A DNA stretch of 44,571 nt from NCBI GenBank assembly GCA_003244245.1, contig QHBY01000052.1:1-44571 (forward strand), written 5' to 3'. The translations under genes were made by a program, and so were the position numbers. Positions 1-8,939 of this stretch are shown here, in pieces. The stretch comes from Pseudonocardiales bacterium. Lineage in GTDB: Bacteria > Actinomycetota > Actinomycetes > Mycobacteriales > Pseudonocardiaceae. The notes below the pieces were generated by a model. That model searched no databases. It saw nothing but the letters and a program-made list of their open reading frames with translations, and had not been told where the DNA came from. Position 1 is the first letter of the stretch, and every line of letters starts with the position of its first letter.

Positions 1-791
1 CCGTCCATGACGGTGACCGACTCGCCGACCTCGAAGTCGACCTCGATCGCGGGCTTGGCGCCGCCGAGGCCCGCCGCATGCTTGCCAGCACCGACCGCCA
101 CCTTGGCTTGCGCTACTCGCGGGGCGAGGAACTTCAGCACGTCGTCCAGGGACAGCGGGGAAGGCCGCGAGGTGGCTCCGACGAATCCGGTGACCCCCGG
201 CGTGTTGCGCACGGCGCTCCATGAGGCGTCGTTGAGGTCCATCCGGACCAGGATGTAGCCGGGCAGCACCTTGCGCTGCACCTGCTTGCGCTGGCCGTTC
301 TTGATCTCGGTGACCTCTTCGGTGGGCACTTCAACCTGGAAGATGTAATCCTCTACATCCAGGGTCTGGATGCGGGTCTCCAGGTTCGCCTTCACCTTGT
401 TCTCGTAGCCAGCGTAGGAGTGCACCACGTACCACTCGCCGGGGGCAGTGGCCAGCGCGGATCGGAGCTCGTCGACCGGGTCCGTAGCCTCCGGCGACTC
501 GACCTCAGGCGCCGCTGGGTGCTGATCGCCTTCATCAACGGTCTCGACGACCTCGAGTGATTCGGTCTCCGGTGCATCGTCGCCGGCTGCGTCGGCCTCC
601 GGTGCGTCGACCTCAGAGGGGTCGGCGTCGGTTGTGTCGGAGCCGAACAGCCCCGTCAGCTCCTGCCGGTCTTCGGTGGAAGTCTCTTCGGTGGAAGTCC
701 CTCCTGTGGAAGTCCCGCCGGTGGAAGTCCCTCCGGTGGAAGTCCCTCCTGGGAAAGTCACAGTCGGTCTCGCTTTCTCTACGTGCGTCAT
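1..791 (-). CDS. nusG: Transcription termination/antitermination factor NusG (3' end outside window)
   Basis: NusG binds RNA polymerase and modulates pausing, termination and transcription-translation coupling. The frame starts at ATG 791 and runs leftward off the window. The NGN domain is clear: [16 protein letters not shown], then [25 protein letters not shown] and [10 protein letters not shown]. The visible end ([18 protein letters not shown]) is the start of the KOW domain. Before the NGN domain lies an acidic low-complexity extension of more than 100 residues, typical of actinobacterial NusG, which here begins with consecutive GGTST pentapeptides encoded by a 15-bp tandem repeat. It lies directly downstream of secE on the same strand, the usual secE-nusG arrangement. 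Identification is firm; only the C-terminal KOW part is unseen. Confidence 0.96.
   Translation of the reverse strand, partial: MTHVEKARPTVTFPGGTSTGGTSTGGTSTGGTSTEETSTEDRQELTGLFGSDTTDADPSEVDAPEADAAGDDAPETESLEVVETVDEGDQHPAAPEVESPEATDPVDELRSALATAPGEWYVVHSYAGYENKVKANLETRIQTLDVEDYIFQVEVPTEEVTEIKNGQRKQVQRKVLPGYILVRMDLNDASWSAVRNTPGVTGFVGATSRPSPLSLDDVLKFLAPRVAQAKVAVGAGKHAAGLGGAKPAIEVDFEVGESVTVMD
674..748. repeat. 15-bp tandem repeat inside nusG (5 units)
   Basis: Five consecutive 15-bp units of the form CGGTGGAAGTCCCTC (plus strand) start at 674, 689, 704, 719 and 734. Units 2, 4 and 5 are identical; the others differ by a few bases. The unit is a multiple of three, so gain or loss keeps the nusG frame; on the minus strand it encodes [10 protein letters not shown] pentapeptides in the disordered N-terminal extension. 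Confidence 0.9.
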
Positions 792-829
792 GCCGTGTTG
801 GTCGTCAACCGGCGCCCGGGTATCCGGCA

Positions 830-1207
830 TCAGCCGAACACGGACAGCACGGCCCTGCCCAAGCCCATGTCCAGCAACGCGACGAACGCCACCATGAAGC
901 TGACGAAGACCAGCACGACCGCCGTGTAGATCACCAGCTCCCGACGGCTTGGCCAGATGACCTTGCTGAGCTCGGAGACGACCTCGCGGAGGAACCGGAT
1001 CAGCCGGGCCGGTGCAGCGGCCTTGGTCTCGGTTGCGCCGCGCGCCCGGGTCGGGTGGTCCTTGCCCGCGATCCCGGACCCCTGCGCCTCAGCGGGTCGC
1101 CTGGCGGATCGCGCCCGGGGCACGGCAGCGACGGGCTCCGGGGCGTTGGGTGACGCCTCGGGCTGCTCCAGTCGGTCCGCTGTCTCGTGGGCGCGATCGT
1201 CGCTCAC
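830..1207 (-). CDS. secE: Preprotein translocase subunit SecE
   Basis: SecE is the small essential subunit clamping SecY in the Sec channel. The predicted 125-residue protein has a long charged actinobacterial N-terminal extension followed by the family core: the amphipathic segment [20 protein letters not shown], then [21 protein letters not shown] as the single membrane helix, ending [11 protein letters not shown] chose GTG 1207 because a GGAGG lies about 9 nt upstream; a longer in-frame reading would run into the tRNA-Trp gene. It sits between tRNA-Trp and nusG, the standard neighbours. Confidence 0.94.
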   Translation of the reverse strand: MSDDRAHETADRLEQPEASPNAPEPVAAVPRARSARRPAEAQGSGIAGKDHPTRARGATETKAAAPARLIRFLREVVSELSKVIWPSRRELVIYTAVVLVFVSFMVAFVALLDMGLGRAVLSVFG

Positions 1208-1261
1208 GCTGGTGATCCTCCGCTTCGCCGGGTTAAGTTCTTCGCCGGGTTCAGGCCTACG

Positions 1262-1334
<73 letters not shown>

Positions 1335-1437
1335 TTGCCGGACGTCTGTACAGACGCCGTACCACGGATAGCCCGGGCCACGGCCATCACCGGGCACGGG
1401 AGATCTGCTGGCAACCCCGGCACCAGAGTGTAGGCCA

Positions 1438-3318
1438 CTACAGCCAGTGCGCTCCAACTGGCCAGTCCAGGGGGTTCGCGACGCTCGCCGACCCGGGCGA
1501 CGAAGTGCTGCTACCCGGGCCCTGCTGGACGGAGGTGGTCGTGGGTGCAGGTTGCCAGTGCCCCACCAGGTCGCGGTAGAGCGCCGAGCAGGTCAGCAAC
1601 TCCGGGTGAGTTCCCAGCAATGCCCGGCTGCCGTCCAGAACGAGGATCCTTTTGGCATGCAACGCCGAGCTGATGCGGTGAGCCACCACCACGAGTGTCC
1701 CTGGACGCTGGGCGAAGGCGCGCTCGACCTGCGAATCTGCCACCGGGTCCAGGTGACAGGTGGCTTCGTCCAGAATCACCAGCCGGGCTGGCGAGAGGTA
1801 GGCGCGGGCGAGGGTAACGAGCTGCCGCTCACCCGCGGATAGCGCTGCGGGATCCAGGTCTGCGCGGCACCCGCCGAGGCGTTCGACGAGCTCGCGGGCC
1901 CCGACGGCGTCGATCGCCTCGTCGATCTCGGCGGGGGTCGAACCGTCCCGCAGATAGATCAGGTTCTCTTCGACCGTGCCGGCGAAGACGTAGGCCTCCT
2001 GCGGGATCAGGACGCGGCGCTGGGCGAGGTCCTGGTTTTCCCAATCACGCAGCTCGGCGCCTCCCAGGAGCACCTGGCCCGCCTGTGGATCCAGCAGACC
2101 GGCAATGATTCCGGCGAGGGTCGACTTGCCTACGCCGCTGGGGCCGACGACGGCCAGGTGGTCGTCGTCGGGCAACACCAGGTCGAGGTCGCGGATCACC
2201 GGATCGGCGTGGGGGCCGTAAGCGAAAGTGACGCCGCGTAGCTCCAGGACGGATCCGTCGGTGCGGGGGCAGCGCGGCGGTTCGCGGTGCAACGAGTCGA
2301 GGTGCAGCGGTTCGAGGTGCAGGGCGCCGCCGCCGTCGTCGGTGGCCGGGAGCCCCGCAGCCTCAACGATGCGGCGCGAGGTGACCACCAACCACAGTCC
2401 GCTGCCGCCAACGCCCCGGATCAGAGTCCGCAAGGCCGGCTGAAGTCCCAACGACACGTAGGTGATGGCGCCTAGCACGGTGCCGGTCGTCGCGCCGCGC
2501 GACACCATCCAGGGTGATCCTACGAGGATGAGCAGCAGCGGAACCCAGGTGCTGATGCCCAGCGCCGTGGCCCGCAGCGTGGTGACCCTGGCCAGCCGGA
2601 TCGCCGCGTCCTCCTGGGTGTCGATGGTGCGGGCCGCCGTGGCGCGCACTTGGTCCTCGGCGCCGCACGCGACGACGTCCCGCAACCCGCTCGCGACCGT
2701 AGTGACCGCGTCGGCGATGCCCTCGTCCGCCACGATCGCGGCACGCTGGTAGATGGCCATGGCGCGCAGGGCGCCGAGAAACAGCCCGAGTCCGATCAGC
2801 AGCGGAGGCGCGACCAGCGCGACGGCGAGTGGAGCGAGGGTGAACAGACCGACCAGTGCGCTCGTCGTGGTCACTACGAATCCCAGCGTCACCATGATCA
2901 CGCTGGCGAACGACTCCCGGACGAGCTCCACCTGATGAGTCAGTCGTGCCACTGCGGCGGTGTCGACGGCTTCGCCCCAGACGGTGCAGCGGCGCAGCGC
3001 GCCGCTCACCACGAGGTCAACGAGCTCGTCCCGGAATGGCTCGACGAGCTCCGCGAGCCGCAGGTAGGTCTGGCGGGTCCCGACCGCCCCGACGACTGCG
3101 CTCAGCGCCATCAGGCCCAACCAGCTGAAACCCGCCGTCGGCCGACTGGCCAGAAATCCGTCGATCGCGGCGGCGACCAGGCGGCCTGAAAGTAGAGCCG
3201 GCACCGCCACGACGGCCGACCAGCCGAACAGGCGGCCCAGCAATCCGCGCCGCTTCCGGACCACGCCGACCAGCAGGCGCCAGTGGGCGGCCTTCAGGCG
3301 CGGCCCCGTGGGAGTCAT
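1438..3318 (-). CDS. Half ABC transporter, RamB/AmfA-like lanthipeptide exporter partner
   Basis: This is a 626-residue half transporter: about five to six membrane helices in the first 300 residues, then an ATPase domain with Walker A GPSGVGKST, signature LSAGERQ, and a canonical Walker B LVILDEATCHLD with the catalytic Glu present. ATG 3318 overlaps the stop of the upstream half transporter (ATGA), so they are probably translationally coupled and form a heterodimer in the cytoplasmic membrane. Downstream of a LanKC synthetase and its precursor, the likely job is export of the modified class III lanthipeptide, as inferred for ramA/ramB of the SapB locus. The C-terminus has a Ser/Thr/Pro-rich tail. 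The partner has a non-canonical Walker B, so the pair is probably asymmetric with one degenerate ATP site. Substrate is inferred from context only. Confidence 0.85.
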   Translation of the reverse strand: MTPTGPRLKAAHWRLLVGVVRKRRGLLGRLFGWSAVVAVPALLSGRLVAAAIDGFLASRPTAGFSWLGLMALSAVVGAVGTRQTYLRLAELVEPFRDELVDLVVSGALRRCTVWGEAVDTAAVARLTHQVELVRESFASVIMVTLGFVVTTTSALVGLFTLAPLAVALVAPPLLIGLGLFLGALRAMAIYQRAAIVADEGIADAVTTVASGLRDVVACGAEDQVRATAARTIDTQEDAAIRLARVTTLRATALGISTWVPLLLILVGSPWMVSRGATTGTVLGAITYVSLGLQPALRTLIRGVGGSGLWLVVTSRRIVEAAGLPATDDGGGALHLEPLHLDSLHREPPRCPRTDGSVLELRGVTFAYGPHADPVIRDLDLVLPDDDHLAVVGPSGVGKSTLAGIIAGLLDPQAGQVLLGGAELRDWENQDLAQRRVLIPQEAYVFAGTVEENLIYLRDGSTPAEIDEAIDAVGARELVERLGGCRADLDPAALSAGERQLVTLARAYLSPARLVILDEATCHLDPVADSQVERAFAQRPGTLVVVAHRISSALHAKRILVLDGSRALLGTHPELLTCSALYRDLVGHWQPAPTTTSVQQGPGSSTSSPGSASVANPLDWPVGAHWL

Positions 3319-5087
3319 GCCGTTTCCCCTGACCACGGGCCGCCTGGGGCAAACCCCTGGTCGAACACGTCGCGGTAGGCCGGCTCGCTCCACAGGTCGT
3401 GGTGGGGTGCGACGCGGCGCACCCGGCCGTCGGCGAGCCAGACGACGAGGTCGGCGTGAGCCGCCGTCGAGGCGCGGTGCGCTACAACGAGGCGGGTGCG
3501 GTCGGCCAGCGCGCTGGTCAGAACGCGCCTGATGTGATGTTCGGTGACGGTGTCCAGACTTGCGGCGACGTCATCGAGCACGAGCACCCGTCCAGCGTGC
3601 GCGAAGGCCCGCGCGAGCCCGATCCGCTGGACCTCGCCGCCGGACATCCGCGCGTCGACCAGCTTCGTCCGGTACCCCTGCGGCATCCGCCGAATGAAGT
3701 CATCGGCGCGCGCCGCCTGAGCTGCGGCGGCCAATTCAGGTCGGGCGGGAATGTGCCCGCCAAGGGCGATCACGTCAGAGAGCGTGTCTCCGAGCAGCGC
3801 CGGACGCTCGAAGCCGTAGCCCACAGCGCGACGCAGGTCGCGCCGATCTAGCTGGGTCAACGGCACCCCGTCGAGTAGCACCTCGCCCTCGTCCGGGTCG
3901 AGCAGGCGACCAACGAGCGCGGCCAGCAGGGACTTGCCGCTCCCGCTGCGCCCGACCACGGCGACAAGGGCACCGGCCGGCACTACAAGATCGAGATTGC
4001 GCAGCACCGGCATACCCCGGTTCCCGACCGTGACAGAACGGAACTCCACCCGGCCACCACCCTCGGGCAGACGTTCGGTGCCGTACTCCGCCGCAGGCTC
4101 GGCGAGGACTTCCGCGGTCCGTCCAGCGGCTGCCCGGGCTCGGGCGAACCGTGACACCGAGTTCACAACCGAGCTGAGCCCTGCGGCAAGCCCGACATAC
4201 TGGGCGGCCGCCAACACTTCCCCCGGGCTGATCCGTCCTCGCCCGAGCTCAACGCCGGCGACCGCGAGCACCGCGACTTTCAGCAAGGGAACCAGCAGCG
4301 CCTCCTGGGCGGCGATCCGGCTGTGAAGGCGCCACATACCCATACCGGCGCCGTGCAGCGCGGGTAGCGGCGCGAGGATTCGCTGACGCTCCCGGGCCGT
4401 GGTCCGCGCGGCGGCGATGGTGCGGGCCCCCGCCAGTGCGTCGACCAGCCGCGTGGCGATGCTGCCCTGCACCCGCAGGTAGCGGTCGGCCAGCTCCGAG
4501 GCGTCCCGGACGTTGCTGCGTACCAGGACCAGCAGCACCGGGGCACCGACGAGGAACGTCAAGCACAACCGGGGATCGATGAGCGCGAGGGCGACGATCC
4601 CGCCCAGCGCGGGCACGAGGGCGGTGACCGCCCACCCCAGCATGGTGCCCACCCGCCCGGCGTCCGCAGCGTTGCCTACCATACGGGCAGCCAAGTCCCC
4701 CACCCCGAACCGGCGCCCCGAGCGCGGGCCCAGCGCGAGGACATGGTCGAGCACGGACCTTCGTAGCCACGCCGTCGCTCGCGCAGTGCTCGTGCCGCTG
4801 GCAAGATCATTGAGAGCGTCGCTGACGATGAGCAGCCCGACCAACAGCCCGGAGCCGACCAGCCACGGCATGGAGTCATGACCACCGAGCACAGCGTCGA
4901 CGGTTCGACCGAGCACCGCCGGGAACACCGTCTCTGCGCCAGCGAGGATGAGCGAGGCGAGCAGTAGCAGGCAGGTCCAGCCTCCGCCGCACCGGACGGT
5001 CCGTAGGATCAACCGGTCGGACGCAGGCCGAGACCCCGCTCCGGCTGGTGGCCGGAGCGGGGCGTCACCGGTGCTGCTCAGCCGCAC
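3315..5087 (-). CDS. Half ABC transporter, RamA/AmfB-like lanthipeptide exporter partner
   Basis: About 590 residues: an N-terminal membrane domain, then an ATPase with Walker A GRSGSGKSL, signature MSGGEVQ and Walker B VLVLDDVAASLD, where the usual catalytic Glu is Asp. This suggests the low-activity half of an asymmetric heterodimer with the next gene, whose Walker B keeps Glu. The frame is open far upstream, but that part runs through the precursor peptide and the end of lanKC. GTG 5087 is my preferred start: it overlaps the precursor stop by 10 nt and gives a normal-length protein. There is no clear separate ribosome-binding site, so coupling to the precursor is likely. Function as lanthipeptide exporter is inferred from its place in a ram-like operon. 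Confidence 0.84.
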   Translation of the reverse strand: MRLSSTGDAPLRPPAGAGSRPASDRLILRTVRCGGGWTCLLLLASLILAGAETVFPAVLGRTVDAVLGGHDSMPWLVGSGLLVGLLIVSDALNDLASGTSTARATAWLRRSVLDHVLALGPRSGRRFGVGDLAARMVGNAADAGRVGTMLGWAVTALVPALGGIVALALIDPRLCLTFLVGAPVLLVLVRSNVRDASELADRYLRVQGSIATRLVDALAGARTIAAARTTARERQRILAPLPALHGAGMGMWRLHSRIAAQEALLVPLLKVAVLAVAGVELGRGRISPGEVLAAAQYVGLAAGLSSVVNSVSRFARARAAAGRTAEVLAEPAAEYGTERLPEGGGRVEFRSVTVGNRGMPVLRNLDLVVPAGALVAVVGRSGSGKSLLAALVGRLLDPDEGEVLLDGVPLTQLDRRDLRRAVGYGFERPALLGDTLSDVIALGGHIPARPELAAAAQAARADDFIRRMPQGYRTKLVDARMSGGEVQRIGLARAFAHAGRVLVLDDVAASLDTVTEHHIRRVLTSALADRTRLVVAHRASTAAHADLVVWLADGRVRRVAPHHDLWSEPAYRDVFDQGFAPGGPWSGETA

Positions 5088-5194
5088 AGCAGCAGGCTGA
5101 TATCGCTTCCGCAACCGCTGCCGGAGCGGTGGCCGGCGAGCGGCCCGTTTGGAGCTTCGGGTGTCTCCATATCCTGCAGGTCGAGCAGTGTCAT
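5078..5194 (-). CDS. Class III lanthipeptide precursor (SapB/RamS-like)
   Basis: A 38-residue peptide on the minus strand between lanKC and the ABC genes. The leader begins MTLLDLQDMETPEAP, very close to the RamS leader signature (LFDLQSMETP), and the C-terminal part is SGSGCGSDISLLLCG. The last half contains Ser-x2-Ser-x3-Cys (SDISLLLC), the pattern cyclised into labionin or lanthionine by LanKC enzymes; a shorter Ser-x-Ser-x-Cys lies before it. RamS likewise has SLLLCG in its core. Two in-frame ATGs exist: 5200, only 3 nt after the GGAGG, and 5194, about 9 nt after it; 5194 is preferred and gives the family leader. The modified peptide is probably an extracellular morphogenetic or surface-active peptide like SapB, but activity is inference. 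Confidence 0.9.
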   Translation of the reverse strand: MTLLDLQDMETPEAPNGPLAGHRSGSGCGSDISLLLCG

Positions 5195-5200
5195 GTGCAT

Positions 5201-5210
5201 TCACCTCCTT
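5201..5210 (-). promoter_or_regulatory. Strong Shine-Dalgarno of the precursor, overlapping the lanKC stop
   Basis: On the minus strand these bases read AAGGAGGTGA, a full anti-16S match. The terminal TGA is also the stop codon of lanKC, so ribosomes finishing lanKC end on the precursor's binding site. This likely gives high precursor expression relative to the enzyme. Confidence 0.8.
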
Positions 5211-7810
5211 CGCCGGGTAGAGGGTGTGACGGACCCGGTTCGGGCCGGGGCCGACGGTGGCGCAGCGAGGAACGGCAGGTGCACCGGCACCGGGTGCAGG
5301 GCAGCACCGATGGCGAGCAGCACACCGGCGGTGCCGGTGGCCAGGTCCATGGACAGCCGGAGCAGCTCCTCGCCGGGGAACGCTGTGGCGCCCTGGTAGT
5401 CGATGGCGTGCCAGGCCAACCGCCGGATGTGATCGGCGACGGTGTGATCGCGCGGCGCGCACCCGTGGCTGAGGTGCAGGATCATGCCGGCCCGACCGCG
5501 GAAGAGACCGGGCTCGATGTAGAACGGGGACCGCGCCGCGCGGCGGATCCGCTCGGCCGCGTCGGCGAACTGGTCGTCGCTTCGGTGGACGAGGTACTGG
5601 TCGAGGACGAGCCCGATGCCTACGCTGCCGTCGGCGAGGTAGGGCATGGTCCGCCAGCCCTCGTTGACCTCCATTCTCCCGTCATCGCGGACGACGCATC
5701 GTCGAAGATCTTGTCGCAGCGCGGTCCGGGCCAGATCGAGCAGGCCCGGCTGGCCGAGCTGCTCATATAGGCGCAGGAATAGCAGGGCCGGACCGGTGGA
5801 GCCGTGCATGAGCCCGGCGTAGGGGTGGGTACCGCCGCTCACCTCGCCGACCGCGTCTTGATCCCCCAGCCGATTCGCGATCACCTGCGCCACGTCGAGC
5901 ACCGCGCTGCTCATCGACGGGTCCCTGGTGATCGCGGCGAAATGCGCCAGGTTGAGACCGATTCCCGCCAGGCCGCCGTGCAGGTCCAGACCTAGCCGGT
6001 GCCACTTCCCGTCCAGCTCAGTAGCGCAGATTTCGAGGACCTTCAACGCCTCGGCTCGGTGGCCGAGGTGGTCGAGCACGTACGCCACGCCGTGTAGGCC
6101 GTCGTAGAAGCCCAACCGGGTCGTTCCGGAAGCCGGGTGGGCAGCCCGACGCAGCAGCCATTCCTCGTGGTCCGGGTAGCGTCCTGCGCCCGTCACGTCC
6201 AATGCGTAGAGCACCCCGGCGGCGCCGTGGGCGATGTTGAGCCCGCCGGTCTGGAACTGCTCGATGTCGCCGGGAAAGAGCCGGTCGTCGCGGTCCGGGG
6301 TAGCGCTGGCGAGGATGGCCCCGGCCAGCGATGCGCGGATCCGTTTCCAGCCGTCCCGCTCCGGGTCCAACGGAACCGGCGGATGAGACGACCCGGCCAG
6401 CAGCGGACCAACGATCACCTGCACCGCCTCGTTCAGGAAGGCAGGCGGAACCGGGAACGACTCGGAGATCACGGCGGCGAAGTCCACCGCCTTGGCCCGG
6501 TCGATCGCGAACAGAGTGGTCAGCGGGAGGAAGAAGAACAGGCGCAGGCAGGCCAGTGCGTAGCGGTCGATGTCGAAGCCGGTACGGTCCCGCGGCGCGA
6601 CGAAGCCTGGAGCGGCGAGGGTCTGCCTGCGTCCTTCCTCGATGGCCGCCGCTATCTCGAAGTCGATCAATACCACCCGGCCGTCTGGCCGCAGCAGGAC
6701 ATTGAACGGGTGCAGATCCCCAATGACGACCCCCCGCTCGTGCAGCGAATCGACCGCGCGTTCGAGTTTGGCTTGCATGTCGAGGACCCACGAGGTGTAT
6801 TCGGCGATGGCCCGCTCGTCGCCGTCGAGTCTGACCAGCGGGTACCGCTCGGCAATGGCCGACCGCAACGGGCTGCCGTCGACGAACTCAAGGGCCAGGA
6901 AGAAATGCTCTCCGAGAGTGAACGAGCCGTGCACCCTCGGCACGACGTCCAGCCCGTCGAGCCGCTCGAGCATCTCCTGCTCGCGGCGCAACCTGGCTAC
7001 CGCGTCCGTGCCATCCACGTCCAGGCCAGCGTGCGGCCGGGCCTCCTTGAGCACGACCTGCGCGCCGGTCTGAATGTGCTGGCCGACGTAAAGGCCGCCC
7101 CCGTTGGAGAAGTGCAGCGCCCGCTCGATCCGGTAGGGCAGGCCGTCCACCTTCACACTGTTCCGCGCTGCCAGATGCGGCTCGAGGAACACTGGCAGGC
7201 GCACCCATTCGGGAAACCGGAATGTCGGGGTCCTGCGGTCGGGCACCAATCGTCCTTGCGGATCCTCAATTGCCAGTTCCAACGAGCCGGTCTCCGATAG
7301 GCAGTACCGCTCGGCGAAACCTCCATAGCGCACGTACAGCGGTCCCTTACCCCACCGCAGGTCACTGAGCACGTACGGACCAGGGCTACCGTCCAGCGCC
7401 TCGCCGAGCTCGGTAAGCACAGCTTCTAGCTGCGCTTCGTCCACCGGATATATCGTGACGAACTTGCCGCTGGACCCACGGTTTGCGTACTTGGCGTTCG
7501 CCAGCAACAGCGCACCGAGGCTTCGCCGGAACTTGAACGCGATTCGCCCGTTCCGGCAGTAGTCCGCGACCGCAGCCAAGACCCGCTCGGCGTTGTCGAG
7601 GCACGCCGAGACGTGAACCTTCCACCCCTGCGCAGGAATCTTCGCGTCGATCGGACGATGGACAAGCCAGTCGTCGAGTTCGCTCGCCGCCCAGCCCCCG
7701 GGCACCGGAGCACGGCCGAGCTCGAAGTCCCGAGGCTGCTCGCCTAACCGAGATGTGGAGTCGTAGAAGTGCGGATCAGCCAGGCAGTACACCTCGTACC
7801 GCTTGTCCAC
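5201..7810 (-). CDS. Class III lanthipeptide synthetase (LanKC, RamC/AmfT-like)
   Basis: About 869 residues in three parts. The N-terminal lyase-type region begins VDKRYEVYCLADPHFYDS, matching the RamC family start. A Ser/Thr kinase-like domain follows, with VVLKEARP (ATP lysine), VVIGDLHPFNVLL (catalytic loop) and VLIDFEIA (DFG position). The C-terminal LanC-like cyclase has GFYDGLHGVAYVL, HGGLAGIGLNLAH, YAGLMHGSTGPALL and LFRGRAGMILHLSHG, but I see no Cys/Cys-His zinc ligands, which places it in class III rather than class IV. It phosphorylates and dehydrates Ser/Thr in the precursor and closes (methyl)lanthionine or labionin rings in the cytoplasm. GTG 7810 is chosen because GGGGG precedes it and the N-terminus then matches RamC; GTG 7834 is the alternative. 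First gene of the operon. Confidence 0.92.
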   Translation of the reverse strand: MDKRYEVYCLADPHFYDSTSRLGEQPRDFELGRAPVPGGWAASELDDWLVHRPIDAKIPAQGWKVHVSACLDNAERVLAAVADYCRNGRIAFKFRRSLGALLLANAKYANRGSSGKFVTIYPVDEAQLEAVLTELGEALDGSPGPYVLSDLRWGKGPLYVRYGGFAERYCLSETGSLELAIEDPQGRLVPDRRTPTFRFPEWVRLPVFLEPHLAARNSVKVDGLPYRIERALHFSNGGGLYVGQHIQTGAQVVLKEARPHAGLDVDGTDAVARLRREQEMLERLDGLDVVPRVHGSFTLGEHFFLALEFVDGSPLRSAIAERYPLVRLDGDERAIAEYTSWVLDMQAKLERAVDSLHERGVVIGDLHPFNVLLRPDGRVVLIDFEIAAAIEEGRRQTLAAPGFVAPRDRTGFDIDRYALACLRLFFFLPLTTLFAIDRAKAVDFAAVISESFPVPPAFLNEAVQVIVGPLLAGSSHPPVPLDPERDGWKRIRASLAGAILASATPDRDDRLFPGDIEQFQTGGLNIAHGAAGVLYALDVTGAGRYPDHEEWLLRRAAHPASGTTRLGFYDGLHGVAYVLDHLGHRAEALKVLEICATELDGKWHRLGLDLHGGLAGIGLNLAHFAAITRDPSMSSAVLDVAQVIANRLGDQDAVGEVSGGTHPYAGLMHGSTGPALLFLRLYEQLGQPGLLDLARTALRQDLRRCVVRDDGRMEVNEGWRTMPYLADGSVGIGLVLDQYLVHRSDDQFADAAERIRRAARSPFYIEPGLFRGRAGMILHLSHGCAPRDHTVADHIRRLAWHAIDYQGATAFPGEELLRLSMDLATGTAGVLLAIGAALHPVPVHLPFLAAPPSAPARTGSVTPSTRRRR

Positions 7811-8026
7811 GACACCCCCAGGGTCGACAGACACACTTAAGTGGTTTCTCGTTACCCCTTAGCATTTACGTGGTGACTCTTGGGAAAGAATAGGTGACCC
7901 ATACGTACCAGCGAAAGACTCCGTCTGGCTAGCCTGAGAGTTATCACTCGTGTCGATGATCACGACATTTCCCCCTCTAAGGACAATCTTCCTCAGCAAG
8001 AGAGGAATTCCCTCACCAAAGGGGGC
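7811..8026. other. Intergenic region upstream of lanKC (probable promoter region)
   Basis: The 216 bp between hadB and lanKC hold no coding frame I can support. AT content is clearly higher than in the flanking genes, as expected for a promoter driving the minus-strand lanthipeptide operon. I cannot assign -35/-10 boxes or a RamR-type operator with confidence. No ramR-like response regulator gene is in the window. Confidence 0.5.
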
Positions 8027-8452
8027 TCAGGCCAGCGCGGCGGTGGCGGTGGCCATGCCGAGCACGGTCTGGCCGGCAACCCGGGCGGTGATCGCAACCA
8101 CGACGGTTCCGTCGTCGCGCCGCTGCGCGACCTTGCCGGACAGCTCCACCAGCGCCCCGTCGGCGCCATCGGGTACCACGACCGGGCGGGTGAAGCGCAC
8201 CGCGCATTCGATGACGGCGCCTGGGTCACCGACCCACTCCGTCACCAGGCGGTTGGCCAGCGCCATGGTGAGCATCCCATGCGCGACGATGTCGGGTAGT
8301 CCGGCCTCCCGAGCGGCATGTTCGTTCCAGTGGATCGGGTTGAAGTCACCGGAGGCCCCTGCATAGCGAACCAGATCCGCCCGGGTGACCCGGACCGGCA
8401 GGCTGGGCAGCTCATCGCCCTCGGCGACCTCGCCGCAGCGGCGACGGCTCAC
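8027..8452 (-). CDS. hadB: MaoC-like (R)-specific dehydratase subunit, HadB-like
   Basis: A 141-residue hot-dog-fold protein with the hydratase 2 motif: YAGASGDFNPIHWNEHAA followed by GLPDIVAHGMLTMALA, with the catalytic Asp and His of (R)-hydratases. In mycobacteria HadB pairs with HadA or HadC as the FAS-II 3-hydroxyacyl-ACP dehydratase. Its GTG start overlaps the hadA stop (GTGA), so the subunits are translationally coupled. The organism need not make mycolates; many mycolate-free Pseudonocardiales keep this pair next to rpmG and secE. No third (hadC-like) gene is visible: that slot is occupied by the lanthipeptide cassette. Confidence 0.88.
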   Translation of the reverse strand: MSRRRCGEVAEGDELPSLPVRVTRADLVRYAGASGDFNPIHWNEHAAREAGLPDIVAHGMLTMALANRLVTEWVGDPGAVIECAVRFTRPVVVPDGADGALVELSGKVAQRRDDGTVVVAITARVAGQTVLGMATATAALA

Positions 8453-8910
8453 CGGTCCTGCTCCGCGTCCGGGTGACGAACGACCAGCATCGACCGGGCC
8501 GTGGTCACCGGGGCACCGGAACTGTCAGTGATCTCGCAGCGCACCGTGAGCATGTCGTTGCCGCCCATGGTGCGGACGCTGTCGACGTGCAGCGCCGCCG
8601 CCAGCTCGTCACCGGCATGGATGGGTCGGTGGTGGCGAAACGACTGGGTTCCGTGCACCATCCGGTGGTAGTCCAAACCCAGTTCGGGGTCGCGGATGAG
8701 CGCCTGCTGCGCTCGGAGGGCGAGGATGATCGCGAACGTGGGCGGGGCGATCACATCGGAGTAGCCACGGGCTCGAGCCACGCTGGGATCCCGGTAGACC
8801 TCGTCGTCGTCCCCGATGGCTTCGGCGAATTCCCGGATCTTCTCGCGTCCCACCTGGTAGGTACCCGCTGCGGGATAGCACCGGCCGACGAAGGACGGAT
8901 CCAGTGCCAT
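8449..8910 (-). CDS. hadA: MaoC-like dehydratase accessory subunit, HadA-like
   Basis: A 153-residue protein starting MALDPSFVGRCYPAAGTYQVG at ATG 8910, with the single hot-dog N-terminal MaoC-like sequence REKIREFAEAIGDDDEVYRDP and MVHGTQSFRHHRPIHAGDEL. HadA is the substrate-binding partner that stabilises the long acyl chain while the catalytic residues reside in HadB. It lies directly downstream of rpmG and overlaps hadB by 4 nt. A longer upstream reading would overlap rpmG and is rejected. Identification rests on sequence and on the rpmG-hadA-hadB order. Confidence 0.88.
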   Translation of the reverse strand: MALDPSFVGRCYPAAGTYQVGREKIREFAEAIGDDDEVYRDPSVARARGYSDVIAPPTFAIILALRAQQALIRDPELGLDYHRMVHGTQSFRHHRPIHAGDELAAALHVDSVRTMGGNDMLTVRCEITDSSGAPVTTARSMLVVRHPDAEQDR

Positions 8911-8939
8911 CCGCGCAGGCCAGGTCGACGCCAGCCGGC

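Noticed and set aside
5088-5462. Extended N-terminus of the first half ABC transporter
   Set aside because: Runs through the precursor peptide and lanKC 3' end in a different frame; product would have an unlikely Arg-rich leader.
6137-7300. 387-codon plus-strand frame opposite lanKC
   Set aside because: Antisense shadow of a well-supported synthetase gene; no motifs.
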